Assembly: GCA_016713425.1 (NCBI GenBank)
Contig: JADJPE010000005.1
Location: forward strand, 2,976,001 to 3,040,000
Direction of reading: 5' to 3'
Length of the DNA stretch: 64,000 nt
DNA from: Deltaproteobacteria bacterium
GTDB taxonomy: Bacteria; Myxococcota; Kuafuiibacteriia; Kuafuiibacteriales; Kuafuiibacteriaceae
A program made the position numbers and the translations under genes. Position 1 is the first letter of the stretch. Each line of letters starts with the position of its first letter. Below, piece after piece: positions 38,503 to 47,445 of the stretch. The notes under the pieces were generated by a model. That model was not told the origin of the DNA. It did not search any database and worked only from the letters and a program-made list of their open reading frames with translations.

Positions 38503-40257
38503 GTGCGCCGAGCTGCGCGGCGAAGTGAAACCCGGCTTGCCGGGTCCGCCTACATGCGCGGGGGCGTTCGTTTGGGTGTGTGGCCTGGCGCCCACATCGG
38601 CGCTTGGTTCATGGCCACGGTGGTGCTCGTCATGGTCACGGTGGGGTCGGGGCGCGACAGCTATGCCACCACACCGCTCGAGATTCGCGGAAACGTGGCG
38701 CTCAACGCCGAGGTTTATCGGGCGATCGTCGACCTCTCGGAGGCCACCGAGAAGGCGAAACAAGCGGCGGAGGCGTGCGCTCGGCCGCGCGGCAAGGAAG
38801 GCGTGGAGAGTGGCTCGGATAGCCCAGACCTTCGAGAGAAAGCCGAGCGCGTCGAGCGCCAGGTCCTCGATTTCCTGAAGGCGTCCGGCTACGACCTCGC
38901 GATGGTCTCCGTCGAACCGGAAGGCGATCATCTCGTGGTTGAAGTCGACGAAGGACGGCTAGACAAGATTGTCTTCGTAGGCGAGACGGTGCTCTCTACC
39001 ATTCAGTTCAAGTTTGCGCCTGCACTTCCGGGGAACGTCTTCAATCGCCCATACCTCGAGGAGGAGCTTGAGCGGCTCGTCAAGGAGACCGATGTCACCT
39101 CGGCCACCTACGAGGTCGTTCCGGTTCAGCATGTTTCGCATGACGGCCTTCAGATCGTCGAGCCGACGCTCATTCGCGGTCTCAAGTTCCTCAAGGTCGG
39201 ATCGCCGCATGAGCTCCATGTGTATACGACGCACGAGGTAAAGGCCGCCGGGACCGATCTCGGCGCCGGGCTTTCGGGTCGCGACGGATTGTACGGAACC
39301 ATTGCCTACTCTCGTCGAGAGGGGTTCATGGAGGGGGACCGACTGCGGCTCGAGGCGCGGGCCGGCGCGCATTTGGGAGAGGACTATCGAGCCCGCCGAC
39401 AGCCTATTGGCCTGGCTCGTCTTCATGCCGCGCTCGAGTGGTCGACGCCGCCGATCACGGGCGATCTCTTGCGTTTGCGTGCGGATCTCGAGGCTGATCT
39501 CTTCGGGGGTCAGCGTCAGGATCTCAACTTGGCTCGCTATCTCTACTTCCCCCTCAAAGCGGCGTTGAACCTTGAGTTCGATGTTTCGAAGCCGTTCTCG
39601 GTCTCGATGGGTGTCGGTGGGGCGGGGCGATTCCTCCGGAGCGTCCGCGCCTATGAAGGAGACGTGCTGAGCCCGGCGGTGGTCGACAGCGCGCGCGAGG
39701 ATCTGCGTCTTCTCGGGCAGGCGAGGGTTGACGTCGTGTTGAACTCGCAGACGCTTCGGCGAGACCATCGAGGGTTCATTCAAGTCTTGCTTCAGGGGTT
39801 GGCGCCTGGATCGGGCGGTTCCGGCGCGCTTGGTCTCGCGAAGGTACGCTTCGAGCATGTCACGACCCTCGGCTGGGATGAGCTCCGCTTCTCTGGCGCG
39901 GGCGCATACGGCATCGGAACACCGATGTTCTACGATGAGCTCAATGGTGGAGAGTTCGTTCGAACGTGTTTCAGCAAGAGCATCAACGTCCGGCGTGCGC
40001 TTGGTCTTGGCGTCGAGTATCGACTCTCGTTGAGTCGAGACACGCTCAAGGTGAGTGCATTCAACGACGCCATTCTTCATGAGCGACTTGATTTGGCGCG
40101 CGTCCCGATCGGAACCCGGCTCGCGGATGTCTTTGGTCTCGGTCTTCACTACCTGGTCGCCGACGCCTTCCAGGTGGACTTCTTCCTTGGGCTTGGCATC
40201 GACCCCGAGGAGGGGGCTGACCTCGATCTCGCGCTCCGCATTCGACAGGCGTTCTAG
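38503..40257 (+). CDS. POTRA-domain Omp85/TamA-like outer-membrane protein
   Basis: 584 residues from GTG 38,503, preceded by GAGG; ATG 38,554 or 38,611 are alternative starts. A signal helix (IGAWFMATVVLVMVTVGSG) and a helical segment are followed by a POTRA-like part (VERQVLDFLKASGYDLAMVSVEPEGDHLVVEVDEGRLDKIVFVGETVLSTIQFK, about residues 125-185) and a second element. A beta-barrel of about 350 residues follows and ends in the aromatic residue of RIRQAF. The order resembles Omp85-superfamily surface antigens, though shorter than BamA. It is last in the exporter operon, so it may provide the outer-membrane exit for the cargo. Confidence 0.75.
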   Translation: MRRAARRSETRLAGSAYMRGGVRLGVWPGAHIGAWFMATVVLVMVTVGSGRDSYATTPLEIRGNVALNAEVYRAIVDLSEATEKAKQAAEACARPRGKEGVESGSDSPDLREKAERVERQVLDFLKASGYDLAMVSVEPEGDHLVVEVDEGRLDKIVFVGETVLSTIQFKFAPALPGNVFNRPYLEEELERLVKETDVTSATYEVVPVQHVSHDGLQIVEPTLIRGLKFLKVGSPHELHVYTTHEVKAAGTDLGAGLSGRDGLYGTIAYSRREGFMEGDRLRLEARAGAHLGEDYRARRQPIGLARLHAALEWSTPPITGDLLRLRADLEADLFGGQRQDLNLARYLYFPLKAALNLEFDVSKPFSVSMGVGGAGRFLRSVRAYEGDVLSPAVVDSAREDLRLLGQARVDVVLNSQTLRRDHRGFIQVLLQGLAPGSGGSGALGLAKVRFEHVTTLGWDELRFSGAGAYGIGTPMFYDELNGGEFVRTCFSKSINVRRALGLGVEYRLSLSRDTLKVSAFNDAILHERLDLARVPIGTRLADVFGLGLHYLVADAFQVDFFLGLGIDPEEGADLDLALRIRQAF

Positions 40258-40272
40258 GGGGCGGGGCGCCCA

Positions 40273-40293
40273 TTGGGCGCGATTGGCGCCCAA
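40273..40293 (+). terminator. Hairpin after the exporter operon
   Basis: TTGGGCGC (40,273-40,280) pairs perfectly with GCGCCCAA (40,286-40,293) around a 5-nt loop, 15 nt after the Omp85-like stop. No T-tract follows directly. Confidence 0.45.
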
Positions 40294-40400
40294 ACGCCCA
40301 CACGGTCCCTCACGGAAGCCGGCAAAAAGGGGGCGTTGTTTCGCGAGCCAGACGGGATGATTCGCGATACCCCCCCCACTCAGCTAGACTCAGACCGCCC

Positions 40401-41306
40401 GTGGTCGACGCCAAGATCGAACCCCCGCGCCCGAGAAGGCCCGCGATAGGAACCGCGATCGAACCGATTGAGATCTCGGAAGCAACGCTTGTCGTGCCGC
40501 CCAAATCCGCGCCGGACAACGAGACGACCGAGCGCGGTATCGTGAAGGACGCGCCAGACCTTGGGTCTCGCGATGCGCCGGTGGAGCCCGAAGACTCCGA
40601 GTCCGTCCATCGGCCCTCCCGAGATGTCCAGGGCCCTGGCGTCGTAGGCCGACCGCCGATGGATGAGCTCGCCGAGAAATTGGACGTTGTGTTCGAGGTT
40701 CCGCGCCTTGCCAGCAACCGCCTGCGGGTTGCTTTGATCGCTGTGCTCGCCGTGACTGGACTCTATCTTTTCTTCTCGGGCCCGGGCGTGCCCGAAGAAA
40801 GCGGGTCCGAAGCACGGTCCGCGGTCGACATCGCGATCGTCGAAGAGTCGAAGCCAACGAACGTAGCCCCCAGCTTGGCGCTGGGTTCCGAAGTGTCGGA
40901 TACAGAAGTGCCGGGTACCGAACTGCCGGGTACCGAAGTGCCGGGTACCGAAGTGCCGGGTACCGAAGTGCTAGGTTCCGAAGGGCTTGTACCTGTCGAC
41001 GCGACGGGCGTTGCTGGCCTCGAAATCGCGGATGTCGACGACACGGCGGCCGACGCCAAGCGCAAACATGATGAAGTAAGGATGACGTTCCGGATCCTTC
41101 CTTCCCACGCAAGAATGGTGGTGAACGGGAAAACGCATCAGGGCGATCTGGTCGTTCCCCGCGGACCGGATGAGTACGTCGTGATTTTCTCGGCCAAGGG
41201 TTACGAGGAACAGGTCTTTCGTCTCACCGGCGAGCGATCTGTCTCGATCGATGTGGAACTCACAAAGGCGCCCAAGAAGCGCCGTGTCCGACATCGAGGA
41301 CGCTGA
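40401..41306 (+). CDS. Single-pass membrane protein with PEGA-like domain
   Basis: 301 residues from GTG 40,401. The cytoplasmic N-terminal 110 residues are Pro/Glu-rich and disordered. One transmembrane helix lies at about 113-130 (LRVALIAVLAVTGLYLFFSG). A linker with in-frame 15-bp repeats encoding PGTEV follows, then a PEGA-like domain (ILPSHARMVVNGKTHQGDLVVPRGPDEYVVIFSAKGYEEQVFRL) and a basic tail (PKKRRVRHRGR). It resembles the C-terminal half of the PEGA kinases without a kinase domain. Function unknown. Confidence 0.75.
   Translation: MVDAKIEPPRPRRPAIGTAIEPIEISEATLVVPPKSAPDNETTERGIVKDAPDLGSRDAPVEPEDSESVHRPSRDVQGPGVVGRPPMDELAEKLDVVFEVPRLASNRLRVALIAVLAVTGLYLFFSGPGVPEESGSEARSAVDIAIVEESKPTNVAPSLALGSEVSDTEVPGTELPGTEVPGTEVPGTEVLGSEGLVPVDATGVAGLEIADVDDTAADAKRKHDEVRMTFRILPSHARMVVNGKTHQGDLVVPRGPDEYVVIFSAKGYEEQVFRLTGERSVSIDVELTKAPKKRRVRHRGR
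40895..40985 (+). repeat. In-frame 15-bp repeat encoding PGTEV
   Basis: Units of CCGGGTACCGAAGTG recur about six times with few changes inside the linker of the PEGA-like membrane protein. All are multiples of three. Confidence 0.85.
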
Positions 41307-41585
41307 TCACCACTGCGTTGCGCCCGTTGCGTTGCGCCCGTTACGACCTTCGTGGCCCGTTACGCCGATCGATGGACGTTTCGGATCCAACCCTGTGGCT
41401 AGGTCTCGTCGCTGTTTGACCGGATTCGGGATGCATCGGCTCTTCGGCCTGTCGTAGGTCTGCAACAAAGATTGCAGATGTGGTTGACGCTCTCCCGGTT
41501 GAACGACCGAGCGCGTCCCGTCTGGCTTGCGCAGTACTTGTTGTGACTTCAGCACATGAACAGGCCGGATGGGAGGAGTTGTCAG

Positions 41586-44500
41586 ATGAGGAGACTCTTG
41601 AGCGCGCGATCGAGGTGGGTCTTGGGTGTCGGTGCCTTTGTGGCTGCAGGGTGTTTGAACGATACCAGCATCGACGTTGCGCGTGGTTCGTCGAGCGCGA
41701 CGATCGAAGAAGATGTGACGCCGTATTCACCGCTCATTCACACCCGCATTGCTAGCTTCGACCCGACCCGGAACCCTGCGCTCTTTGCGTCTCTGGCCGA
41801 GAATCGCGATGAAACAAGCGGTCTCAGGCCTTTTCTTCTCCAGTTCGAGGGGCGCATTCGACCGGAGCGAGTCGCCGACCTGGAGGACCTCGGCGTGAGG
41901 ATCATGTCATACGTTCCGGACGATGCACTTCTCGTCCAAGTGACCGCTGATGTGGCGCGGACGCTTGCGGTGGCGGAAGATGTTCGGGCCGCATACGAGC
42001 AGAGCCCAGCGCTTCGACTCGACCCCGATCTTCTGGCTGCCGTCCGGGATCTGCGCCACGATCCCTCGAGCGCCGTTCAGGATCGTCCGAGCGCTGACGG
42101 GAACCACGGGCCCAGCGCCGAGTTCGATTCCGACGCCGCTTCCGACACCGGTTCAGATCCCCATTCCAATCCCCGTTCTGATTCCGGGTCTGATTCGTTG
42201 GGCGATGCGATCGTTGACGTCGATGTGGAGCTCATTCGGGACGATCTGGCGATGCGCGAGCGTGTTGCAGAAGACGTTCGCGTGATGGGCGGGCAAGTGG
42301 TGGCGCGACCGCCGCTGGTCGAGGCCAAAGCCGGTGGTCGGATCTTCTGGGCTCGTATCCCTCTTCGCCGTCTCGTCGACCTCGTCGCGCGCACCGATGT
42401 CGCGTACGTCGGACCGCACATGGAGCACGAACTTCTCAACGACACTTCGCGATGGACCATCCAGGCCGGCTCAACCGAAACGAGTCGAACGCCGATCTGG
42501 GACCAAGGTCTTCGGGGCCAAGGTCAGATCGTTGGCCTGTCCGACACGGGCGTCTTCTCGGGCTCGTGCTACTTCAGCGGGTCGAAGATCGCGGGATATG
42601 AAGACTTCGCGAGCCGCGTCGATGGCGATGGTGACGGGCACGGGACACACGTGGCCGGGTCGATCGCCGGCGACAACTACGCTGATGGCGTCTATTCCAC
42701 AAACGATGGGATGGCACCCGCTGCGAGGTTGTTTGTGCAGGACGTCGGCGCGGGTCGGAGTCTCGACGGTATTCCGCCAGATCTCGGCGACTTGTTTGCG
42801 AGCGCCTATCGAAGTGGCGTGCGCGTTCACTCCAACTCGTGGGGCAGCTTTGGTGCATCGTATTCGTCCGAGGCGCGGTCGCTGGATGCTTTCGTCGCCT
42901 CGCACCCCGACTTCACAGTCGTGTTCTCGAACGGGAACTCGGGCCCCAGCTCAGGCACCGTAAGCAGTCCCGCGACCGCGAAGAACGTGATCTCTGTAGG
43001 CGCCACCTACAATGGTTCCGCGGGCGGGAGCTTGGCCTCGTTCTCGAGCCATGGACCGACCGACGACGGACGCATCAAACCCACGGTGGCGGCGCCCGGC
43101 GTCAACATCGTGTCGGCGAGCAATGCGGCGGCGTGCGGAACGCGTACGCTGTCCGGAACGTCGATGGCCGCGCCGACCGTCGCCGGTGCGGTGGCCTTGG
43201 TTCGTCAGTATTTCGTCGACGGCTACTACCCAAGCGGCCGAGCGCGAAGGGGCGACGCCTTCGTTCCGAGCGCCGCCCTCATCAAGGCTGTCTTGCTGGC
43301 CGGAACCCGAAACATGAGCGGATTGAACGTCGGCGCGAGCCTGCCCGGCGAAGGCCAAGGTTTCGGTGCGGTGAACTTGGACGACAGTCTCTATTTCGTC
43401 GGGGAAGCGCAGCATCTCTTCGTGCGCGACGACGAATCCGTGGAGCAAGGGTCGATCAAGTCGTTCGAAATCACGTCGACGGGTGGACCGCTCCGCGTGG
43501 CGCTCGTGTGGACAGATCCCCCGGCCGCGACCTTTAGCTCGCGCGCCCTGGTCAACGACCTCAATCTCGTCGTTTCCGGACCTTCCGGCGAATTCCGGGG
43601 GAACGTGCTCGCCAACGGTACTTCGCAGGTCGGCGGTTCGTTGGACGCTCGAAACGTCGAGGAACTCGTGAATCTGCCGTCCGCGCGGGCGGGCGTGTAT
43701 CGTTTCACGATCTCCGGCGCGAACGTACCAAGTGGTCCACAAGCGTTCGCGCTCGTGGCGACGGGAGCCGTCCTCGATGGTGGGTCGGACACCGGCGGTG
43801 GAAGCGGTGGAAGCGGTGGAAGCGGCGACGACGGTGGTGGCGATGGTGATGGTGATGGTGATGGTGATGGTGATGGTGATGGTGATGGAGGCGATGGTGA
43901 TGGCGGCGGACCCGAGCCCCCGAGCACGGGTATCGAGCGCGCCGTCTTCTATCCCTCGCCTGGCGCCGTGGGGTGGACGCGAAGCGGAGAAGCTGGGCAC
44001 CACCTTGGCGACGACGACATGTACGCCGGCTATCTGACGAACGTCGACTATGCGGCGGTTGCGAGCTTCGATGTCCAGCTCCCGTTCGGAAGCGCGGCGA
44101 TGAAGGCGACGCTGAGCCTCACAGGTCAGACCACCGACTATCTGAATGGCGGAGCTTTCCGGGTCGAGCTTGTCGATCTCGAGGTCGACGACATGTTGAC
44201 GCACGAAGAGCTGACGGATGCGGCGACGCGGGCGGTCATCGATGCGAGCCTTTCGGCTTCGAACCTCGGCGTGAGTCGGGAGAACGTCTTCACGCTTCCC
44301 GTCGACTATATCTCCCCTGGGCGTCCGGTTACGGTACGCATCGTGGGCGCTTCGTCTTCGGCTGCTTCGGTGATGAGCTGGGATTCGGGTTACGGAACGG
44401 GAGGGCTCGGCATTCGGCCGAGCCTTACCATCGAATATGAGGTGGCCAACGATGGCACGGGCGAGAGCATCGAACTGCGCCCGAGCTCGCAGCAGGTCGG

Positions 44501-44978
44501 ATGGGTGCTCTCCTCTGAGTCGCTCGGGAATCATGTGGGCGACGACGACGTCTACGCCGGGCAGCTTGGCGACAATATCTATCTCGGGTTCGCGCAGTTC
44601 AATGCGGCCGGCTACGAGGGGCGATCAGCGGAGCTTGTGCTCACAGGGCAGACGACGGCCTTTGTCGCGTCCTCGGAGTTCACGGTCGAAGTCGTAGCGC
44701 TCTCCGCGGTGGCCAACGCAAGCTATGCGGATGTCGCGTCCGCGCCGCGTATCGCTGTCCTCGGCACCGTTTCGTCAAGCGATGTGGGTGCGAGAACCGA
44801 GAACCGATTCCTTGTGCCGCCAGGGGCAATGCAGACGCAATCTGGTCTGCTGACGATCCGCGTCCGGGGTTCGGCGGCGGGCAGCGTGATGAGTTGGGAC
44901 AGCGGCTACGGAACGGGCGGACTCGGGATAGCGCCTGTTCTCCGCATCCAGGCTGCGGCGGCCACGCGGACGAGATGA
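41586..44978 (+). CDS. Subtilisin-like (S8) serine protease, probable lipoprotein
   Basis: 1130 residues from ATG 41,586, which has GGAGGAG just upstream. The signal ends in a lipobox-like VAAGC (Cys 23). A prodomain-like region is interrupted by an Asp/Ser linker. The S8 triad is intact: Asp 320 in GLSDTGV, His 352 in GHGTHVAG and Ser 526 in SGTSMAAP, with oxyanion Asn 449 in SNGNSG. A beta-sandwich P-domain-like part follows (VALVWTDPPA), then a GDGDGD linker encoded by (GGTGAT)n, then two homologous C-terminal modules, each ending VMSWDSGYGTGGLGI, 172 residues apart. It is likely exported and surface-anchored and digests protein outside the cell. Confidence 0.93.
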   Translation: MRRLLSARSRWVLGVGAFVAAGCLNDTSIDVARGSSSATIEEDVTPYSPLIHTRIASFDPTRNPALFASLAENRDETSGLRPFLLQFEGRIRPERVADLEDLGVRIMSYVPDDALLVQVTADVARTLAVAEDVRAAYEQSPALRLDPDLLAAVRDLRHDPSSAVQDRPSADGNHGPSAEFDSDAASDTGSDPHSNPRSDSGSDSLGDAIVDVDVELIRDDLAMRERVAEDVRVMGGQVVARPPLVEAKAGGRIFWARIPLRRLVDLVARTDVAYVGPHMEHELLNDTSRWTIQAGSTETSRTPIWDQGLRGQGQIVGLSDTGVFSGSCYFSGSKIAGYEDFASRVDGDGDGHGTHVAGSIAGDNYADGVYSTNDGMAPAARLFVQDVGAGRSLDGIPPDLGDLFASAYRSGVRVHSNSWGSFGASYSSEARSLDAFVASHPDFTVVFSNGNSGPSSGTVSSPATAKNVISVGATYNGSAGGSLASFSSHGPTDDGRIKPTVAAPGVNIVSASNAAACGTRTLSGTSMAAPTVAGAVALVRQYFVDGYYPSGRARRGDAFVPSAALIKAVLLAGTRNMSGLNVGASLPGEGQGFGAVNLDDSLYFVGEAQHLFVRDDESVEQGSIKSFEITSTGGPLRVALVWTDPPAATFSSRALVNDLNLVVSGPSGEFRGNVLANGTSQVGGSLDARNVEELVNLPSARAGVYRFTISGANVPSGPQAFALVATGAVLDGGSDTGGGSGGSGGSGDDGGGDGDGDGDGDGDGDGDGGDGDGGGPEPPSTGIERAVFYPSPGAVGWTRSGEAGHHLGDDDMYAGYLTNVDYAAVASFDVQLPFGSAAMKATLSLTGQTTDYLNGGAFRVELVDLEVDDMLTHEELTDAATRAVIDASLSASNLGVSRENVFTLPVDYISPGRPVTVRIVGASSSAASVMSWDSGYGTGGLGIRPSLTIEYEVANDGTGESIELRPSSQQVGWVLSSESLGNHVGDDDVYAGQLGDNIYLGFAQFNAAGYEGRSAELVLTGQTTAFVASSEFTVEVVALSAVANASYADVASAPRIAVLGTVSSSDVGARTENRFLVPPGAMQTQSGLLTIRVRGSAAGSVMSWDSGYGTGGLGIAPVLRIQAAAATRTR
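43838..43905 (+). repeat. (GGTGAT)n microsatellite in the S8 protease gene
   Basis: About ten GGTGAT hexamers encode a Gly-Asp linker between the protease core and the C-terminal modules. Slippage by whole hexamers keeps the frame. Confidence 0.9.
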
Positions 44979-45007
44979 CGAGGTCGCCTGGTGACGTACC
45001 GAGAGGG

Positions 45008-45159
45008 AGCGCCTCGTCCGCTCGGGGAGAGGTACGTCTGAACGCTGCCCGCAGGCTACGGAACTCAACGCAGTCCCATCTTGTGTCGTTCCAAACCGGC
45101 CAGACTGCGCGCAGCATGTGACTCGTCGCACACCTCCGTCGGTTCTCCGACTGCTCCGG
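45008..45159 (+). mobile_element. 3' remnant of IS91-like element, left of the IS21-like insertion
   Basis: This stretch matches 57,703-57,849 and 63,496-63,643 (the 3' non-coding end of the two IS91-like copies) with scattered mismatches, for example GAGGTACGTCTGAACGCTGC followed by the GACTCGTCGCACACCT block. It stops at GCTCCGG, which is the target duplicated by the IS21-like element; the match resumes at 49,005. No left end of the IS91-like element is present here. Confidence 0.85.
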
Positions 45160-45210
45160 CTGTGGCGCTCATGAAAAGCAGTCCACTTCTGCTCTGCAGA
45201 ACCAGTCCAC
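45160..45210 (+). repeat. Left terminal inverted repeat of the IS21-like element
   Basis: Begins CTGTGGCGCTCATGAAAAG and holds two CAGTCCAC motifs (45,179-45,186 and 45,203-45,210). It aligns end to end with the complement of 48,954-49,004. Multiple terminal repeats of this kind are transposase-binding sites in IS21 elements. Confidence 0.88.
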
Positions 45211-45293
45211 ATCGAGAACGGAGTTGTGAACGTGCGGGAGGAGGCAAGAGCGTCGAGGGACTGACAGCGCACGGAGAGGGTAAGGTTAGATTC

Positions 45294-46019
45294 TCAGCTC
45301 TGAGGCTCACGCAGGGGCGGACCGTCGATCTTGATCGTGTGACACTGGTGTCGCACACGGCTGAGCAAGGCCTCTACCATCTTGGGATTTCCGAGGAAGG
45401 AGGCCCACTCGGGGTAGTCGAGATTCGTCGTGATGATCGTCGGTCGCCGCCGATACCGAAGGTGCATCAACTTGAAGAAGATGTTGCTCTGCTCGGGCCT
45501 CAGGTTGAGATAGCCCATTTCGTCGATCACCAAGACGTCGAGGCGAGCGAGGCGGTTGAGCAGCCGCGGGGTAGAACGGTCCGCGAGCGACGAGTACATT
45601 TCATCGAAGAGGTCCTGGGCCGGCATGAAGACCCCGCGATAGCCGTTCTGCAGAGCCTTGAGCAGCAAGCCCATCGCGAGACCGCTTTTGCCAACAGCAG
45701 TTGGTCCGATGAACACGATGTTCTCTGCGCGTCCGATGAATTCGAGCTCGGCGAGTTCGCGGAGCTTGCGTTGCGGTACGCTGGGTTGCTTCTTCCATGG
45801 GAAGCTCTCGAGCGTCCACGGCTCCGGCAGAGAAGCCCTCTTGATTCTCCACGCAAGCGCGCTTTCCTGCCGTGCGTGCCATTCGGCACGCAAGAGGCGC
45901 GCGAAGAGTTTACTGAATGGAGTATGTTGCTTGTCGGCTTTCGCGAGCTCATCGTCGAAGATCTCGGCAATCTTGTTCAGCTTCAAGCAGCTAAAAAGCT
46001 GAGAGAGATCGTCATTCAT
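45294..46019 (-). CDS. istB: IS21-family helper ATPase IstB
   Basis: 241 residues. AAA+ ATPase with Walker A GPTAVGKS (105-112) and Walker B VLVIDEMGYL (162-171), plus the C-terminal sensor-like segment TIITTNLDYPEWASFLGNPKM typical of IstB. In IS21 transposition IstB oligomerises on target DNA and recruits or activates IstA. The start codon overlaps the istA stop by 8 nt, so expression is translationally coupled. Frame intact. Confidence 0.96.
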   Translation of the reverse strand: MNDDLSQLFSCLKLNKIAEIFDDELAKADKQHTPFSKLFARLLRAEWHARQESALAWRIKRASLPEPWTLESFPWKKQPSVPQRKLRELAELEFIGRAENIVFIGPTAVGKSGLAMGLLLKALQNGYRGVFMPAQDLFDEMYSSLADRSTPRLLNRLARLDVLVIDEMGYLNLRPEQSNIFFKLMHLRYRRRPTIITTNLDYPEWASFLGNPKMVEALLSRVRHQCHTIKIDGPPLREPQS

Positions 46020-47445
46020 CTTGGTTCTCCTCGACGGGTGGGTAGTCCTCGTCGTCCGGGTCGGACAGAATGAAGTAATCGCGTGCTATCTGGCGCAGAA
46101 TCATCCGCTCGACGCGGTCGAGGTCGTATAGACCGTAGGCTTCGGCGGTTTGCAGGGCAGGCATCAAGGCCTCGCGGGGATACTCACGAACCATGCGTAG
46201 CAGGCATCGAAGCACCTTCACGCCACGCCCGTAAGCGCGTTGCTTGAGCGCAGCCACGTAGTTCGCCAGTTCGGGAGCTGTCGCCAACAGCTCCGCTTGC
46301 TCTGCCGGTGGTTCGGTTTTGCGTCGACCCTCGCCTCGGAGCGGACGATGTTCGGGCTTGGTTACGCGCACGTCGAGCGGATCGACGACACGCTTATGCG
46401 TTGCCACCTGGCGCGGACCCTCGAAGATGTCGATGCGTTGCTTACTCTCGCGCACCTCCATTTGCCTTCCGATGAGCTTGTAGGGAACCGAGTAGCGGTT
46501 ACGCCGAACGCTGACGTAGCCCTCGGCATCGACGAACCGCTGATGCAGGACATAGACCTCGGGTATGAAGATCGGCAGGGCCTTGAGACGCGGCCGTTCG
46601 GCGGCAAACAGCTCTCGGCGCGTAGCGTGAAGTTTCGGGCTTCGCGCGGCGTTCTTCTCCTCGCACCAGGACCGCGCCTGCATGTTGACGTCGTCCCAAT
46701 CGGAGAACTCCCGCCCGACGAGGAAATTCCTCTGCACCCATTTGAACGGGTTCTCGACCCGTGCCGAGCGATTGGCATCGCCAACCTCGTGCGCCACGAA
46801 GACGAACCCGAATCGCTCACCGAACGCGGACATTTCGGGCACAGGCACCATCTCTTTGCCCGTGCCCTTGAGTCGAACGACGTTGGTGTTGTCGATCATA
46901 CATCGCCCCGCCGCTCCGCCGAAGTACTCAAGCGCGTCGGTGAGGAAGACCTTGCACTCGAAGCGGGTGAAGCAGGGGTAGATCTGAACGAAGAGCATCC
47001 GCGAGTAGCACATCACGAGCGAGGCGATCTGCACCTTGCGCAATCGCCCGCCTATTTGGGCTTGGTGTGGCGAGGTGTCATGTTGCATCTCTTCGCCGGG
47101 CGCAAACTCATAGCGTCCGGATGGGCGCTTTGGGGTGTGGCCGATCTCGTGCCGGCGGCAGAACGCCGTGAGTGCCTGGTAGGAGAGCTTGGCGCCCTTC
47201 TTCTCCAGCTCTTCATGGACCCTAACCAAGTTGCCCTTGCAGCGTACGTGCAGCTCAACGATGGCGTCATGATACTCGGCCGCCTTCTCTGGCCGAACAA
47301 TCCTGGGCGGCGGAGCCGTTCCGCTCTCCACCACGGATCGCACAGCGCTTCGCGAGAGATTGAGCGCGCGGGCGATACGGCGACTACCGAACCCCTTCTT
47401 CGCGAGCTCGAGGATGGCGATTCGTTGATGCTCATCCAGCATCAA
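46012..47445 (-). CDS. istA: IS21-family transposase IstA
   Basis: 477 residues. An N-terminal helix-turn-helix (MMLDEHQRIAILELAKKGFG, then SRRIARALNLSRSAVRSVV) is followed by the DDE/RNase-H core with candidate catalytic residues D123 (MQHDTSP), D185 (CMIDNTNVV) and E231 (RVENPFKWVQRNF). A C-terminal beta-barrel-like DNA-binding region (YVSVRRNRYSVPYKLIGRQMEVRES) follows, then an acidic tail. It cuts and joins the element ends. The 5' end overlaps the ParB-like gene by 14 nt and the 3' end overlaps istB by 8 nt. Confidence 0.96.
   Translation of the reverse strand: MMLDEHQRIAILELAKKGFGSRRIARALNLSRSAVRSVVESGTAPPPRIVRPEKAAEYHDAIVELHVRCKGNLVRVHEELEKKGAKLSYQALTAFCRRHEIGHTPKRPSGRYEFAPGEEMQHDTSPHQAQIGGRLRKVQIASLVMCYSRMLFVQIYPCFTRFECKVFLTDALEYFGGAAGRCMIDNTNVVRLKGTGKEMVPVPEMSAFGERFGFVFVAHEVGDANRSARVENPFKWVQRNFLVGREFSDWDDVNMQARSWCEEKNAARSPKLHATRRELFAAERPRLKALPIFIPEVYVLHQRFVDAEGYVSVRRNRYSVPYKLIGRQMEVRESKQRIDIFEGPRQVATHKRVVDPLDVRVTKPEHRPLRGEGRRKTEPPAEQAELLATAPELANYVAALKQRAYGRGVKVLRCLLRMVREYPREALMPALQTAEAYGLYDLDRVERMILRQIARDYFILSDPDDEDYPPVEENQDE

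Noticed and set aside
38959..40293. 444-residue open frame opposite the POTRA barrel gene
   Set aside because: The plus-strand frame has a signal sequence, POTRA-like region and aromatic C-terminus; the antisense frame has none.
42951..44534. 527-residue open frame opposite the S8 protease
   Set aside because: Low-complexity Arg/Ile/Thr composition produced by the reverse of the (GGTGAT)n repeat; the plus strand has an intact catalytic triad.
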